Positions 10,649 to 19,399 of a stretch of DNA of 64,000 bases are shown in pieces. The DNA lies in the NCBI GenBank assembly GCA_040218535.1, contig JAVJRG010000013.1, positions 62,001-126,000 on the forward strand, written 5' to 3'. Under the pieces are notes generated by a model. That model was not told the DNA's origin. It saw only the letters and a list, made by a program, of their open reading frames with translations, and did no database searches. The stretch is from Lacipirellulaceae bacterium (GTDB lineage Bacteria > Planctomycetota > Planctomycetia > Pirellulales > Lacipirellulaceae). How positions within the stretch are numbered: position 1 is the stretch's first letter; each line of letters begins with the position of its first letter. The translations under genes and the position numbers were made by a program.

Positions 10649-12217
10649 ATGTCTGTCTCATTGATTCCCGAATCGGCACCTTTTAACGAGTCGCAACGCG
10701 CCTGGCTCAACGGTTTTCTTGCTGGCTGGACGGGGCTGGAGCCTGGGTCCGAAGGGGAAGGTCTAGCCGCAGCGACCGGACTGCTTGAGAGCGAAACGGA
10801 TACGGTCGTCGAGGAAGACTTTCCGTGGCACGACTCGGCCTTGGAAATGGACGAACGGCTGAAACTGGCCGAAGGAAAGCCGGTCGAGCGAAGGTTGATG
10901 GCCGCGATGGCGCAACTCGACTGCGGCGCTTGCGGCTACGTTTGCCAGACCTACTCAGAGGCGATTGCTGCTGGTGATGAGAGCAATCTGACGCTTTGCT
11001 CTCCCGGCGGTAAAGAGACCGCCAAAATGCTCAAGAAGATTATCAAAGAAGCTGGGGCGCCAAGTAGCAATGGCCAAGCTGCGACCAAGGAGGCAGATGG
11101 TCAGATCAGTCGCAGCAATCCGTGGGCTGCACCTGTGAAGAGCGTTCATAATCTCAACAATGAGGGTTCGTCCAAGGTGACAACCCACGCCGTCATTGAT
11201 CTTGCCGGCAGTGGACTCTCCTATCGCGTTGGGGATTCTTTGGGAGTGTATCCCACGAACTGCCCCGACTTGGTGGACGCCATCCTCTCAGCCATCGGCA
11301 GTGATGGCAGCGAAGCGGTTGAAGGGCCTGATGGTTTTCAAGGCACATTGAAAGAAGCTTTGCTGACGAAGAGCAATCTGCGTGATGTCGAAGAAGAGCT
11401 GTTAGAGTTACTGATTGCGACGACTAAAGATCAAGCTGAGAAAACGAAGTTGCAGTCGCTGGTGGATAGCGACGAGCTTGATGAGTTGGATGTGCTTGAT
11501 CTTTTGGAGATCGCGCCCTCGGCAAAGCCGCCAGCGGCGGGATTTGCGATGAGCTTGGCGGCGCTCAATCCGCGGTTATACTCGATTGCCAGTTCGTTGG
11601 ATGCCCATCCCGAGGAAGTACATCTCACGGTCGGTCGTGCGACCTGCGAGGTCAAGGGGCGAGAACGCAAGGGGGTCGCTTCGACGATGTTCTCCGATCG
11701 AATCAATTCCGGAGACAAGGTACCCGTCTTTGTTCAACCTTCACATGGATTCACGACGCCGGAGAATCCAGACGCTACGATGATTATGGTCGGGCCAGGG
11801 ACGGGCATTGCTCCGTTTCGCGCGTTTCTTGAAGACCGCCAAGCAGCTGGCGCGAAGGGCAAGAACTGGCTGTTCTTCGGCGATCAACACGCAGCGACCG
11901 ACTTCCTTTACGAAGAAGAATTCGCGGCAATGCAGGAGTCGGGTCTGCTTACGAAGTTGAGTACCGCCTTTAGTCGTGACCAAGCGGAGAAAGTCTACGT
12001 TCAAAATCGCATGACCGAACAAGGCGCAGAGCTGTTCGAGTGGCTCGAAGAGGGCGCTTACTTCTTCGTCTGCGGTGATGCGAAGCGAATGGCCAACGAC
12101 GTCGACAAAGCGCTGCACTTGCTTATTACCGAACACGGAAATCTGAACGAGACAGAAGCAAAGCAATATGTGGAATCCTTGAAGTCTGCCAACCGTTATG
12201 TGCGAGACGTGTACTAA
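10649..12217 (+). CDS. Fe-S / FAD / NADPH reductase (CysJ-like without flavodoxin domain)
   Basis: Soluble reductase of 522 residues likely to pass electrons from NADPH to the nitrite or nitrate reductase. A cysteine motif C92/C95/C99/C117 (DCGACGYVC, then LCSPGG) matches the small [4Fe-4S] domain of RnfB-type proteins. The C-terminal part is the sulfite-reductase flavoprotein/ferredoxin-NADP reductase fold: RLYSIASS for FAD, GVASTMF for the pyrophosphate, VGPGTGIAPFRAFLEDR for NADPH, and a YVRDVY end. The flavodoxin (FMN) domain of CysJ is missing, and the Fe-S domain takes its place. No membrane segment is visible. It stands alone after a 141-base gap, so it may have some independent expression. 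Confidence 0.8.
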   Translation: MSVSLIPESAPFNESQRAWLNGFLAGWTGLEPGSEGEGLAAATGLLESETDTVVEEDFPWHDSALEMDERLKLAEGKPVERRLMAAMAQLDCGACGYVCQTYSEAIAAGDESNLTLCSPGGKETAKMLKKIIKEAGAPSSNGQAATKEADGQISRSNPWAAPVKSVHNLNNEGSSKVTTHAVIDLAGSGLSYRVGDSLGVYPTNCPDLVDAILSAIGSDGSEAVEGPDGFQGTLKEALLTKSNLRDVEEELLELLIATTKDQAEKTKLQSLVDSDELDELDVLDLLEIAPSAKPPAAGFAMSLAALNPRLYSIASSLDAHPEEVHLTVGRATCEVKGRERKGVASTMFSDRINSGDKVPVFVQPSHGFTTPENPDATMIMVGPGTGIAPFRAFLEDRQAAGAKGKNWLFFGDQHAATDFLYEEEFAAMQESGLLTKLSTAFSRDQAEKVYVQNRMTEQGAELFEWLEEGAYFFVCGDAKRMANDVDKALHLLITEHGNLNETEAKQYVESLKSANRYVRDVY

Positions 12218-12282
12218 AACCACAGATCACTTCCTAGAACAAATCCAATCAAGCTTAGGCGGCTCGATGACACCTTCCCTCC

Positions 12283-14313
12283 ATGTCTTCCCCAGACAAC
12301 CTGCCGCTTAATCCGAATTCTCCGAACTCCGCGGAGCCGTCACGGCAATCTCTCGTGATTATCGGTGCCGGCATGGCGACGCACGCGCTCTTGCGGCAGC
12401 TGGCTCAACTCAAGGCGCTCGATCATTACCATGTGACGGTCATTGGAGAAGAACCGCGACCTTGTTACGACCGTGTGCACTTGACCGAGTGCTTCACCGG
12501 CAAGACCGCCGATGATTTGTTGCTCGACCCCGTTGCGTGGTATTCCGAGCACGGCATTGAGCTGATCACGGGCGATGCCGTCACACGGATTGATCGCGAA
12601 ACGCGGACCGTCCACGCAGCGTCGGGTCTTAAAGAAGTCTATCATCGCTTGGTACTCGCCACCGGCTCGTGCCCGTTCGTGCCGCCGATCAAGGGAGTCG
12701 ACCTGCCAGGAGTATTTGTCTATCGCACCATTGAGGACATTGAGCAAATCAAAAGCTATGCCAAGGGCTGCCAGACTGCTGCGGTATTCGGAGGTGGCTT
12801 GCTCGGGTTAGAGGCTGGCAAGGCGTTACATGATCTCAAACTAGAAACGCACGTTCTTGAAGTCGCGCCGAGTTTGATGCCGCGTCAACTGAATGCTGAA
12901 GCAGGTGTGCTGCTGAAGCAAGAGATCGAGAAGCTTGGAGTCCACATTCACCTCTTGCGCGGCGCGAAAGGGATCGAAGAATTCGGGGAGCAGAAGCGAA
13001 TTCTCTTTGATCGCGAGGAAACGCTCGAAGTCGATATGATCGTCATCTCCGCGGGGATTCGCCCGCGTGACGAATTGGCACGTGAAGCGAATTTGTCCTG
13101 CGGAGAGCGCGGAGGAATTGCCGTTGATCGCCAGTTGCGCACCGTCGATCCACGCATCCATGCCATTGGCGAATGCGCAACTTTTGAGGGTAAACTCTAC
13201 GGCCTCGTTGGGCCTTGCTACGACATGGCTGAGGTGGTCGCCAAGAATTTGGCAGCGACTGCCGAGGGTGAAGCCGCCAAGCACGAATTTCTTGGGGCGT
13301 CGCAAGCTTCGCGATTGAAGCTGATGGGCGTTGATGTCTCGACCCTTGGCACTCCGATTGGCAAGGCGGCAGGTGCTTCGCTGTTGGTCAGCCAGGGCGA
13401 GGGATATTGTCGTTCGTTGATGATCGAAAACAAGCGACTCGTGGGTGCCATCGGCGTTGGGAACTGGCCTGAACGTGAGCGTCTCAGCGGAGTGATCGCC
13501 GAGGGGAGGAAGATTTCGCGCAGGCAAGAGCGACACTTCAAGGAGACCGGCCAGCTTTGGTCCGCCAGCGAAGGAGATAGCATTCTTGACTGGCCAGCTG
13601 CCGCGACGGTTTGTAGCTGTCTCAACGTGACACGTGGCAAACTCTCTGACGCATTACTGGCCGGCTCGAGCGATGCGGATACACTGGCGGAAACTACCGG
13701 GGCATCAACCGTTTGCGGGTCTTGCCGCGATCTGTTGTGTGAGTTGGCAGGTCAGCCCCAAGCGGCTGCCGGCGTCAAAGGTCGGAAGGGTTTGCTGATT
13801 GCCTCTTGCTTGGCAGCATTCTTGGTTCCCGTATTCGTTGCGGCAGGTCCCTTTCCGTTTGCTGAGACAGTTCAATCCTCCTGGCGACAAGTCGACTTCC
13901 TCTGGCAAGATTCCTTCGCCAAGCAGGTTTCGGGATTCACGCTGCTGGGAATTTCCATCCTGGCTTTGGGCTTTTCATTGCGGAAACGAATCTCTTGGTT
14001 TTCATGGGGCGAGTTCGCTTCCTGGAGAGGCATGCATGGAATCCTAGGGACACTCACGCTTGCGGGCTTCCTCGTCCACACCGGCTTGCGTTTGGGACAC
14101 AACTTCACGCTCGCGTTGGCTGTCGTTTTTCTGCTGCTGAATCTGCTTGGCGCTTTCACGGGGATCACTGCGTCGCTGGAGAGTCGTTTCGCAGGAGTGC
14201 GGGGGCGGCAGCTTCGCGCTTGGCGGCCCAAACTCACTCAACTACACATTTGGCTATTTTGGCCACTGCCGGCCTTGGTTTTGTTCCACATCATTTCGGT
14301 TTACTACTACTAA
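12283..14313 (+). CDS. NirB-N-like FAD oxidoreductase + [2Fe-2S] + haem-b-like membrane domain
   Basis: Three-part fusion of 676 residues. Residues about 22-400 are a pyridine-nucleotide-disulfide oxidoreductase domain like the N-terminus of NirB/NasB or rubredoxin reductase, with IIGAGMAT at the FAD site, VFGGGLLGLEAG at the NAD(P)H site and a GECATFEG motif. Residues about 443-490 form a BFD-like [2Fe-2S] domain (CSC, then CGSC). The sirohaem half of NirB is absent. From about 495 on there are four or five membrane helices with histidines in RGMHG, FLVHTG, TQLHIW and LFHII, an arrangement suiting two b haems. It probably moves electrons between NAD(P)H and the membrane or c-type cytochromes; direction is inference. 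Confidence 0.72.
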   Translation: MSSPDNLPLNPNSPNSAEPSRQSLVIIGAGMATHALLRQLAQLKALDHYHVTVIGEEPRPCYDRVHLTECFTGKTADDLLLDPVAWYSEHGIELITGDAVTRIDRETRTVHAASGLKEVYHRLVLATGSCPFVPPIKGVDLPGVFVYRTIEDIEQIKSYAKGCQTAAVFGGGLLGLEAGKALHDLKLETHVLEVAPSLMPRQLNAEAGVLLKQEIEKLGVHIHLLRGAKGIEEFGEQKRILFDREETLEVDMIVISAGIRPRDELAREANLSCGERGGIAVDRQLRTVDPRIHAIGECATFEGKLYGLVGPCYDMAEVVAKNLAATAEGEAAKHEFLGASQASRLKLMGVDVSTLGTPIGKAAGASLLVSQGEGYCRSLMIENKRLVGAIGVGNWPERERLSGVIAEGRKISRRQERHFKETGQLWSASEGDSILDWPAAATVCSCLNVTRGKLSDALLAGSSDADTLAETTGASTVCGSCRDLLCELAGQPQAAAGVKGRKGLLIASCLAAFLVPVFVAAGPFPFAETVQSSWRQVDFLWQDSFAKQVSGFTLLGISILALGFSLRKRISWFSWGEFASWRGMHGILGTLTLAGFLVHTGLRLGHNFTLALAVVFLLLNLLGAFTGITASLESRFAGVRGRQLRAWRPKLTQLHIWLFWPLPALVLFHIISVYYY

Positions 14314-14350
14314 GTTTTTCGAGTATGCGTGTTTGCAAGCTCGCTTTGAT

Positions 14351-15715
14351 ATGTCAGTTAAGCATCAGTGGATTCTGTGGATGATCGTGACGGTTTGCCT
14401 GTTGGCTTACTTTACGTTGAGTCTCACACGACAGCCGGGCGGGATGGCGCAGACCTTCCTGCCTGGAGTCACCACGCATGGGCACTACCAAATCGAAATG
14501 CAATGCCTAGTTTGCCACACGCCGGGGATGGGCGTGAAGCAAGAGTCCTGCATGGATTGCCACGGAGCTGACCTAAAGCGTTCCACGGACACGCATCCGC
14601 GTTCGAAATTTACTGACCCGGGAAAGATGCACTTACTCACCAAGCTCGACGCGCGACACTGCACGACGTGCCATCAAGAACACGTACCTGACCGTACGTT
14701 GGCCATGGGCCTCTCGCTTCCCAAGGATTACTGTTGGCACTGCCATCAAGAAGTCGGCGAACAACGCCCCAGCCATGCAGACTTTGCTTACGACTCATGT
14801 GCAACGGCTGGCTGCCACAACTATCACGATAATCGAGCCCTGTTCGAAAACCTTCTCGTTGAGCATCACGGCGAGCCTGCCATGCTTGAGAAGCAACTTG
14901 TTGAACCCCGCAACTTTGGAGACTCCTGGCAGGCTCGCTATTCTGAATCGCGGAAGACTTTGGCCGCTGAGGAGAATGATGCTCCGGAAGGCCTCGGCTA
15001 CGACGAGCAAATCTCTACCGATTGGGCCGCCACTGCCCACGCTGCTGCGAGTGTGAATTGCAGCGGGTGTCACACATCGGAAGAGTTGGAATGGACCAAC
15101 CATCCCACGCACGAGTCTTGCGGCGCATGCCACGACAGCCAGGTCGCGGGATTCCTCGAAGGACGCCATGGGATGCGGCTTGCTCAAGGCCTCTCGCCGA
15201 TGACGCCCAGCGCTGCCCGGCTGCCGATGTATGCGACGAACGGTCACGCGGAGCTAACTTGCTCAGCCTGTCATACCCCACACAAGTACGATACCGCCTA
15301 CGCTGCGGTCGATGCCTGCGTGAAGTGTCATGCGGATGAGCACTCAACCGCATATCTCGATTCCCCCCACTACGATCTTTGGCAAAGTGAGCTGGCAGGT
15401 GAGGGGAAACCTGGCTCTGGGGTTTCGTGCGCGACGTGTCATCTTCCGCGTCTCAAGAATGCCGAGAAAGAGACTTTCGTTCAGCACAATCAGAACGACA
15501 ACCTTAGGCCGAACGAAAAAATGGTCGAGAGCATTTGCCACCAGTGCCACGGGCTTCAGTTCTCGTTGGACGCTTTAGCCGATGAGGTACTGATCAAGAA
15601 CAACTTTCAGGGTGAGCCGGAGGTCCATGTCGAGAGTCTCGACATGGCGAAACACTGGTTCGACGAGCGGGCCCGTTTACGAGAGGAGGCGAAACAGAAG
15701 CGTGAAGGCGGCTAG
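14351..15715 (+). CDS. Multihaem cytochrome c, 11 haem motifs
   Basis: Exported or membrane-anchored cytochrome of 454 residues. ATG 14351 is chosen because it places a single hydrophobic segment at about residues 7-27; the frame is open further back but overlaps the previous gene. Ten CxxCH motifs can be read (CLVCH, CMDCH, CTTCH, CWHCH, CSGCH, CGACH, CSACH, CVKCH, CATCH, CHQCH) plus one CATAGCH with four spacer residues. There is no CxxCK, so it is not a classical NrfA nitrite reductase. The CX4CH site recalls cytochrome c3/DmsE-like haem sites. It probably carries electrons in the periplasm or paryphoplasm for the preceding membrane flavoprotein. Confidence 0.82.
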   Translation: MSVKHQWILWMIVTVCLLAYFTLSLTRQPGGMAQTFLPGVTTHGHYQIEMQCLVCHTPGMGVKQESCMDCHGADLKRSTDTHPRSKFTDPGKMHLLTKLDARHCTTCHQEHVPDRTLAMGLSLPKDYCWHCHQEVGEQRPSHADFAYDSCATAGCHNYHDNRALFENLLVEHHGEPAMLEKQLVEPRNFGDSWQARYSESRKTLAAEENDAPEGLGYDEQISTDWAATAHAAASVNCSGCHTSEELEWTNHPTHESCGACHDSQVAGFLEGRHGMRLAQGLSPMTPSAARLPMYATNGHAELTCSACHTPHKYDTAYAAVDACVKCHADEHSTAYLDSPHYDLWQSELAGEGKPGSGVSCATCHLPRLKNAEKETFVQHNQNDNLRPNEKMVESICHQCHGLQFSLDALADEVLIKNNFQGEPEVHVESLDMAKHWFDERARLREEAKQKREGG

Positions 15716-15803
15716 GTTTCGAGGCTAAGGCGGAATGAGTCGGGCGTAAGCGACGTGCCAGTGCCCAATTTTGTTTTCAAGAAAGAGTAAAGGAAGTTCC
15801 GTG

Positions 15804-16430
15804 ATGACGCATTCGATGAAATTGGTTGCCGGCCTGCTGTTGGTGTTGGTGTCTGGATTGACCTTTCTGACTTCTGGCGGTTGCAGCAAACCGAGCGAAG
15901 CCGCGACGGGTGGGATCTCGCCCGAGAAGTTCGCCGATGGAGTTCACGCCGTGATGATGGCGGATCGTACGGTCTACGCCCGTGACGTGGTCACGCGTCT
16001 CAAAGATCAGGAGGCTCCCGTGAAGCCTGATGAGTACTGGGAAAAGTGGAAAGAGGGTGACACCCACAAAATGCCATTGCCGGCCCAGATGTTCCGTATG
16101 GGTGCTTCACTGGTGAACGACAACCCCGACGCAGGTTTCAAATACAGCTTGAAATCGCTTTGGCCTCTCAACCCGGAACATAAGCCGGCTAACGAGGACG
16201 AGATCAAGGCGCTCAAGTTTCTCTCAGACAACCCGGGCAAGACTTACACGGACACGATCACCGATCCCGACGGGAACGAACTGTTCGTGAAGTACTACCC
16301 TGACCGTGCCGTCGCGAAAGCTTGCTGGGAATGTCACAACAATCACGAACGTCGCGATATGGATGCCTATCCCGAATTCAAAAAGGATGACGTGATGGGG
16401 GCTGTCGTAGTGTTCGTTCCCACGAAGTAA
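15804..16430 (+). CDS. Tll0287-like (DUF3365) mono-haem lipoprotein
   Basis: Secreted haem protein of 208 residues starting at ATG 15804, preceded by a good AAGGAAG ribosome site; an in-frame start at 15771 is rejected. The N-terminus has a hydrophobic core followed by FLTSGGCSKP, likely a lipoprotein cleavage site although the residue at -3 is not ideal. The C-terminal half carries KACWECHNNH (C174, C177, H178), the single haem site typical of DUF3365/Tll0287-like sensors and cytochromes. Members of this family bind haem c covalently and are often linked to NO or redox sensing. It is probably co-transcribed with the flanking cytochromes. Confidence 0.75.
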   Translation: MTHSMKLVAGLLLVLVSGLTFLTSGGCSKPSEAATGGISPEKFADGVHAVMMADRTVYARDVVTRLKDQEAPVKPDEYWEKWKEGDTHKMPLPAQMFRMGASLVNDNPDAGFKYSLKSLWPLNPEHKPANEDEIKALKFLSDNPGKTYTDTITDPDGNELFVKYYPDRAVAKACWECHNNHERRDMDAYPEFKKDDVMGAVVVFVPTK

Positions 16431-16463
16431 TGTTTATGAAAATCGAATCTTGGGAGCGGTCTG

Positions 16464-16856
16464 ATGACTCGTTTGCTAAGAATCATCTTCCTACTGCCAA
16501 TCGGCTTGCTGTCGGCTGCAGGATGCAGCCAACCTGAAGGTACGGAGGCTGACACTGGGGCGACGGAAATGCCCGCTTTACCCGCGAAGTTCACAGCGGG
16601 CAAAGCTGTCTATGACGCAGGATGTGCCAGTTGTCACGACAGCAGCCGCGATGGAGCGCCGCGACTGGGCTACAAGCCAGCCTGGTCGCGGAGGTTCTCC
16701 CAAGGGGATGAACTTCTGATTCAACATGCGATCGAAGGATTCAAGCTCATGCCCCCTAAAGGGGACAACCCCGAGTTGACTGATGAAGAAATCGCCGACG
16801 CGGTGAGTTACATCAAGTACCGCGCTGAGTTGGGGATTCCGGCCAAGGCAGAATGA
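16464..16856 (+). CDS. Mono-haem cytochrome c lipoprotein (c5-like)
   Basis: Small class I cytochrome of 130 residues. The signal peptide ends in LLSAAGCSQP, a recognisable lipobox, so the protein is probably lipid-anchored outside the inner membrane. The haem site is AGCASCHDSS and the axial methionine is in FKLMPPKG, as in cytochrome c5/c551-type domains; the end helix is DEEIADAVSYIKYRAE. It follows the DUF3365 gene by 33 bases. A likely role is electron shuttling to or from the multihaem cytochrome. Confidence 0.82.
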   Translation: MTRLLRIIFLLPIGLLSAAGCSQPEGTEADTGATEMPALPAKFTAGKAVYDAGCASCHDSSRDGAPRLGYKPAWSRRFSQGDELLIQHAIEGFKLMPPKGDNPELTDEEIADAVSYIKYRAELGIPAKAE

Positions 16857-16955
16857 ACGCCTTAAGGAGTGCCACCCACAGACTGACGCCTTGCGGCTCA
16901 TTCTCTAAAGAGAATTCACCAAAAACATAACGCCAAATTAGAATGAGGAAATACG

Positions 16956-17369
16956 ATGACCCCTGAGCAAATCACCCTCGTCCAAACGACTTGGGCCCAA
17001 GTCGAACCAAGTGCTGATCAAGTCGCCGGGCTCTTTTACGGGAGGCTGTTCGAAATCGCTCCCGAGGTGAAACCGATGTTCACGACCGACATCGCCGAGC
17101 AAGGCAAGAAGCTCATGCAGATGATTGGTGTCGCCGTGAATGGACTGCCGAAGCTCGACACGATTGTCCCGGCGGTCCAACAGCTCGGAGTCCGTCACAT
17201 CGAATATGGTGTTGAAGCAGGGCATTACGATTCGGTTGGCGCGGCTTTGCTTTGGACGTTAGAGCAAGGGATTGGAGATGGCTTCACCCCTGAAGTCAAA
17301 GAGGCGTGGACGGAGACGTACGTCACGCTCGCGACTGTGATGAAAGACGCCGCTGCTCAGGCAGCTTGA
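16956..17369 (+). CDS. Single-domain globin
   Basis: Haemoglobin-like protein of 137 residues with the three-on-three globin pattern of Vitreoscilla haemoglobin and flavohaemoglobin N-termini. CD1 Phe is F42 (KPMF), the distal position is Q49 and the proximal histidine is H81 (GVRHIEYGV). No reductase domain is attached. A GAGGAAA ribosome site lies just upstream. In this setting it most likely binds or oxidises nitric oxide formed during nitrite reduction; the NADPH or NirB-like reductases nearby could re-reduce it, which is inference. It is the last gene of the + strand run. Confidence 0.88.
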   Translation: MTPEQITLVQTTWAQVEPSADQVAGLFYGRLFEIAPEVKPMFTTDIAEQGKKLMQMIGVAVNGLPKLDTIVPAVQQLGVRHIEYGVEAGHYDSVGAALLWTLEQGIGDGFTPEVKEAWTETYVTLATVMKDAAAQAA

Positions 17370-17387
17370 ATCGCTAACCAAGACGAA

Positions 17388-17424
17388 GAAAGCCTCGGAC
17401 CGTAACGTGCGGCCCGAGGCTTTC
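17388..17424. terminator. Bidirectional hairpin terminator between convergent genes
   Basis: An 11-base perfect stem, GAAAGCCTCGG at 17388-17398 and its complement at 17414-17424, encloses a 15-base loop. Two further C:G pairs inside extend it past one mismatch. It sits between the stops of the globin gene and the convergent porin gene, and the sequence is T-rich on both exits. Confidence 0.75.
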
Positions 17425-17452
17425 GCTCTTCTTCAATCGGTACTCTTCGGTC

Positions 17453-19081
17453 TTAGAAGTTCATCGTCCATTGCGAATAGATGAACTGGGCATTACTGTT
17501 GCCGATGATCTTGTCGCCGGCCCACAGGTAAGAGTAACCAAGCAGGATGTTCGAGCGAGGGCCAATCGCGTACTTCGCGATGAAGTCCAACTCGTTACCG
17601 AAGTCCTTGCTGTCGGTCCGTTGATCAGAGGGAACGGCAACGAATGGAATCGTGTCTTCCGCTTGATTCGCACCGAGATAGTAGTACCAGAACAGGAAGT
17701 TCAACTTCTTGCTTGGAGCCATCGTAATCAAGCAGTTCGGAGACGAAATGTTTGAACGATTGACTGCGTCGATGAAGCCCAGGTACTTGTGTGCCAGCGG
17801 GAACAAGTCGTTGAAACGATTGAAGTCGCCACCAGGGACGTTACCCGAAGCGTAGTCGAAGTACGCCCAGATGGTTGGCTTCCAAGCCAATCCGCCGAGT
17901 TGATGACCCAGACCACAGGTGCAGAAGGCCGCAGAGTGATCAACACCAAGGCCGCTTTGACGGCCACCTTGGTAAGCACCTTCGACGTCGAACAAGAGTG
18001 GCATGCCTTCAAACTTACCGTTGAGACGACCGCCTACCGTGTGCAACGAGAAGTCCGTCCGCACAGGCGTCCCCGCGGTTTGGTTGTCGTAACCGAGGTA
18101 ATACATGTCGATCGTGTTGGCCCCTTCGGCGAACTTGCGGCTCGCGTAGGCACCGTAGAACGAAATGTCGTAGTTGGCTTCGTCAAAGTTGTCGGCGTCG
18201 ACGGGGACTAGATTTGTGTAGAAAGGATCGATCGTCCAGTCGCCGGCTTCTACCGTGCCGCGGATACCTTCGAACGTTCGACGGGTATTGGCCCAGTCGA
18301 GCGGCGAAACCAATCGCTGTGCACCAAAGAGCAGCTCTTGGCGACCGACGCGAATCGAGGTGTTGTCGGTAATCTTGAAGTCAAAGAACAAATTCAAGAA
18401 GTCTGCCGAGTTGCGATCAATCGGACGAGGAAGATACTCATCGTTGGCGATGACGTCCGCGAAGATCCCTTCGGAGAAGATGCGTAACCGATCATTGACC
18501 TTCCAGTTCTGGTAAAGCCGCAAGCGGGTGAGCATGAAGTCGTTGGTCGTGTCATTGAAACCAAGAACTCCAGCCTGACGTCCCATGCCTTCTTCGTGAT
18601 GGTAACGCAAGCGGATTTGACCACCAATGTCCAGCTTACCCCAATCACCTCCAGCCACGGGCATCAGCTTCAGGCAGTCGCCAAGACAACTTCCCTTATA
18701 GCAAGGGTCGTTCAAGTAGCTGAAATCGTTCGCATAGAACAACACTTTGTGCGATCCGGCGCAAGTCGGCTTGTCTTTCTTTTTCACTCCAGCGCCGCAA
18801 CCGACACCATCTCCACAGTCACAGCCATCGCCGCACGCATCACCACAACTTGGTCCGCAATCGTCACAGCAACCATCCGCCCCACAAGAGGGTTCGCAAT
18901 CGCAGCAGTCGGTGAGTTCGAATTGCTCGTCGTCGACCCAGTTGGTCGCCTCGATGTCGAAGTGATCGACTTGATAATTATCAGAAGGGTTGGTCAATTC
19001 CTGACCAATTGCAGGGGTGACTAGCCACCATGCTAGTGCACAGGCAAGGGCAGTCTTGCCTTGTAATCTAGAAGCGTACAT
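17453..19081 (-). CDS. Outer-membrane porin with cysteine-rich N-terminal segment
   Basis: Beta-barrel protein of 542 residues. The signal peptide (MYASRLQGK, then a hydrophobic stretch ending VTPAIGQE) is best placed with ATG 19081, which has TGGAG ten bases upstream; ATG 19102 is an alternative. After the signal there is a short acidic region and then thirteen cysteines within about 50 residues (pairs such as CCDC, CGPSCG, CDCG). The remaining 430 residues alternate short beta strands with aromatic girdle residues and end in QWTMNF, a terminal-Phe barrel signature. It resembles alginate-export-type porins of planctomycetes. It could admit nitrate or other anions for the neighbouring cluster; that is only positional inference. 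Confidence 0.72.
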   Translation of the reverse strand: MYASRLQGKTALACALAWWLVTPAIGQELTNPSDNYQVDHFDIEATNWVDDEQFELTDCCDCEPSCGADGCCDDCGPSCGDACGDGCDCGDGVGCGAGVKKKDKPTCAGSHKVLFYANDFSYLNDPCYKGSCLGDCLKLMPVAGGDWGKLDIGGQIRLRYHHEEGMGRQAGVLGFNDTTNDFMLTRLRLYQNWKVNDRLRIFSEGIFADVIANDEYLPRPIDRNSADFLNLFFDFKITDNTSIRVGRQELLFGAQRLVSPLDWANTRRTFEGIRGTVEAGDWTIDPFYTNLVPVDADNFDEANYDISFYGAYASRKFAEGANTIDMYYLGYDNQTAGTPVRTDFSLHTVGGRLNGKFEGMPLLFDVEGAYQGGRQSGLGVDHSAAFCTCGLGHQLGGLAWKPTIWAYFDYASGNVPGGDFNRFNDLFPLAHKYLGFIDAVNRSNISSPNCLITMAPSKKLNFLFWYYYLGANQAEDTIPFVAVPSDQRTDSKDFGNELDFIAKYAIGPRSNILLGYSYLWAGDKIIGNSNAQFIYSQWTMNF

Positions 19082-19399
19082 CTCCGTATGTCTCCAAACC
19101 ATCCGTGTCGAGAGCGAACTTCACTGAAAGGACGTCGCTGAACAATCCTTGCCGAATCGTCCGCCAAAACGGCCGGCGTTGGAGAGTGACTACGACCTAA
19201 GCTGCTAGCCGCCGTGCTAGCTAGACCAGTAGGTCCTCCAAAAGTCTTGGTTCGTCGGATATTTGACGTATCTGTAGCGACGCTCACGCAACCCGTAGAG
19301 TTTACCTAATCGAACCCCATCACCCTGGGTTCAACGACGCGTAGAGACATCGGCTCATTAACAGCTGGCTAACAAATAGTGCAGCTCAGTTGTCGCTGT

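Noticed and set aside
14147-14350. Earlier start of the multihaem cytochrome
   Set aside because: It overlaps the preceding gene by more than 160 bases and buries the N-terminal hydrophobic segment.
14351-15715. NrfA-type nitrite reductase
   Set aside because: No CxxCK haem site is present and the number of haem motifs is eleven, not five.
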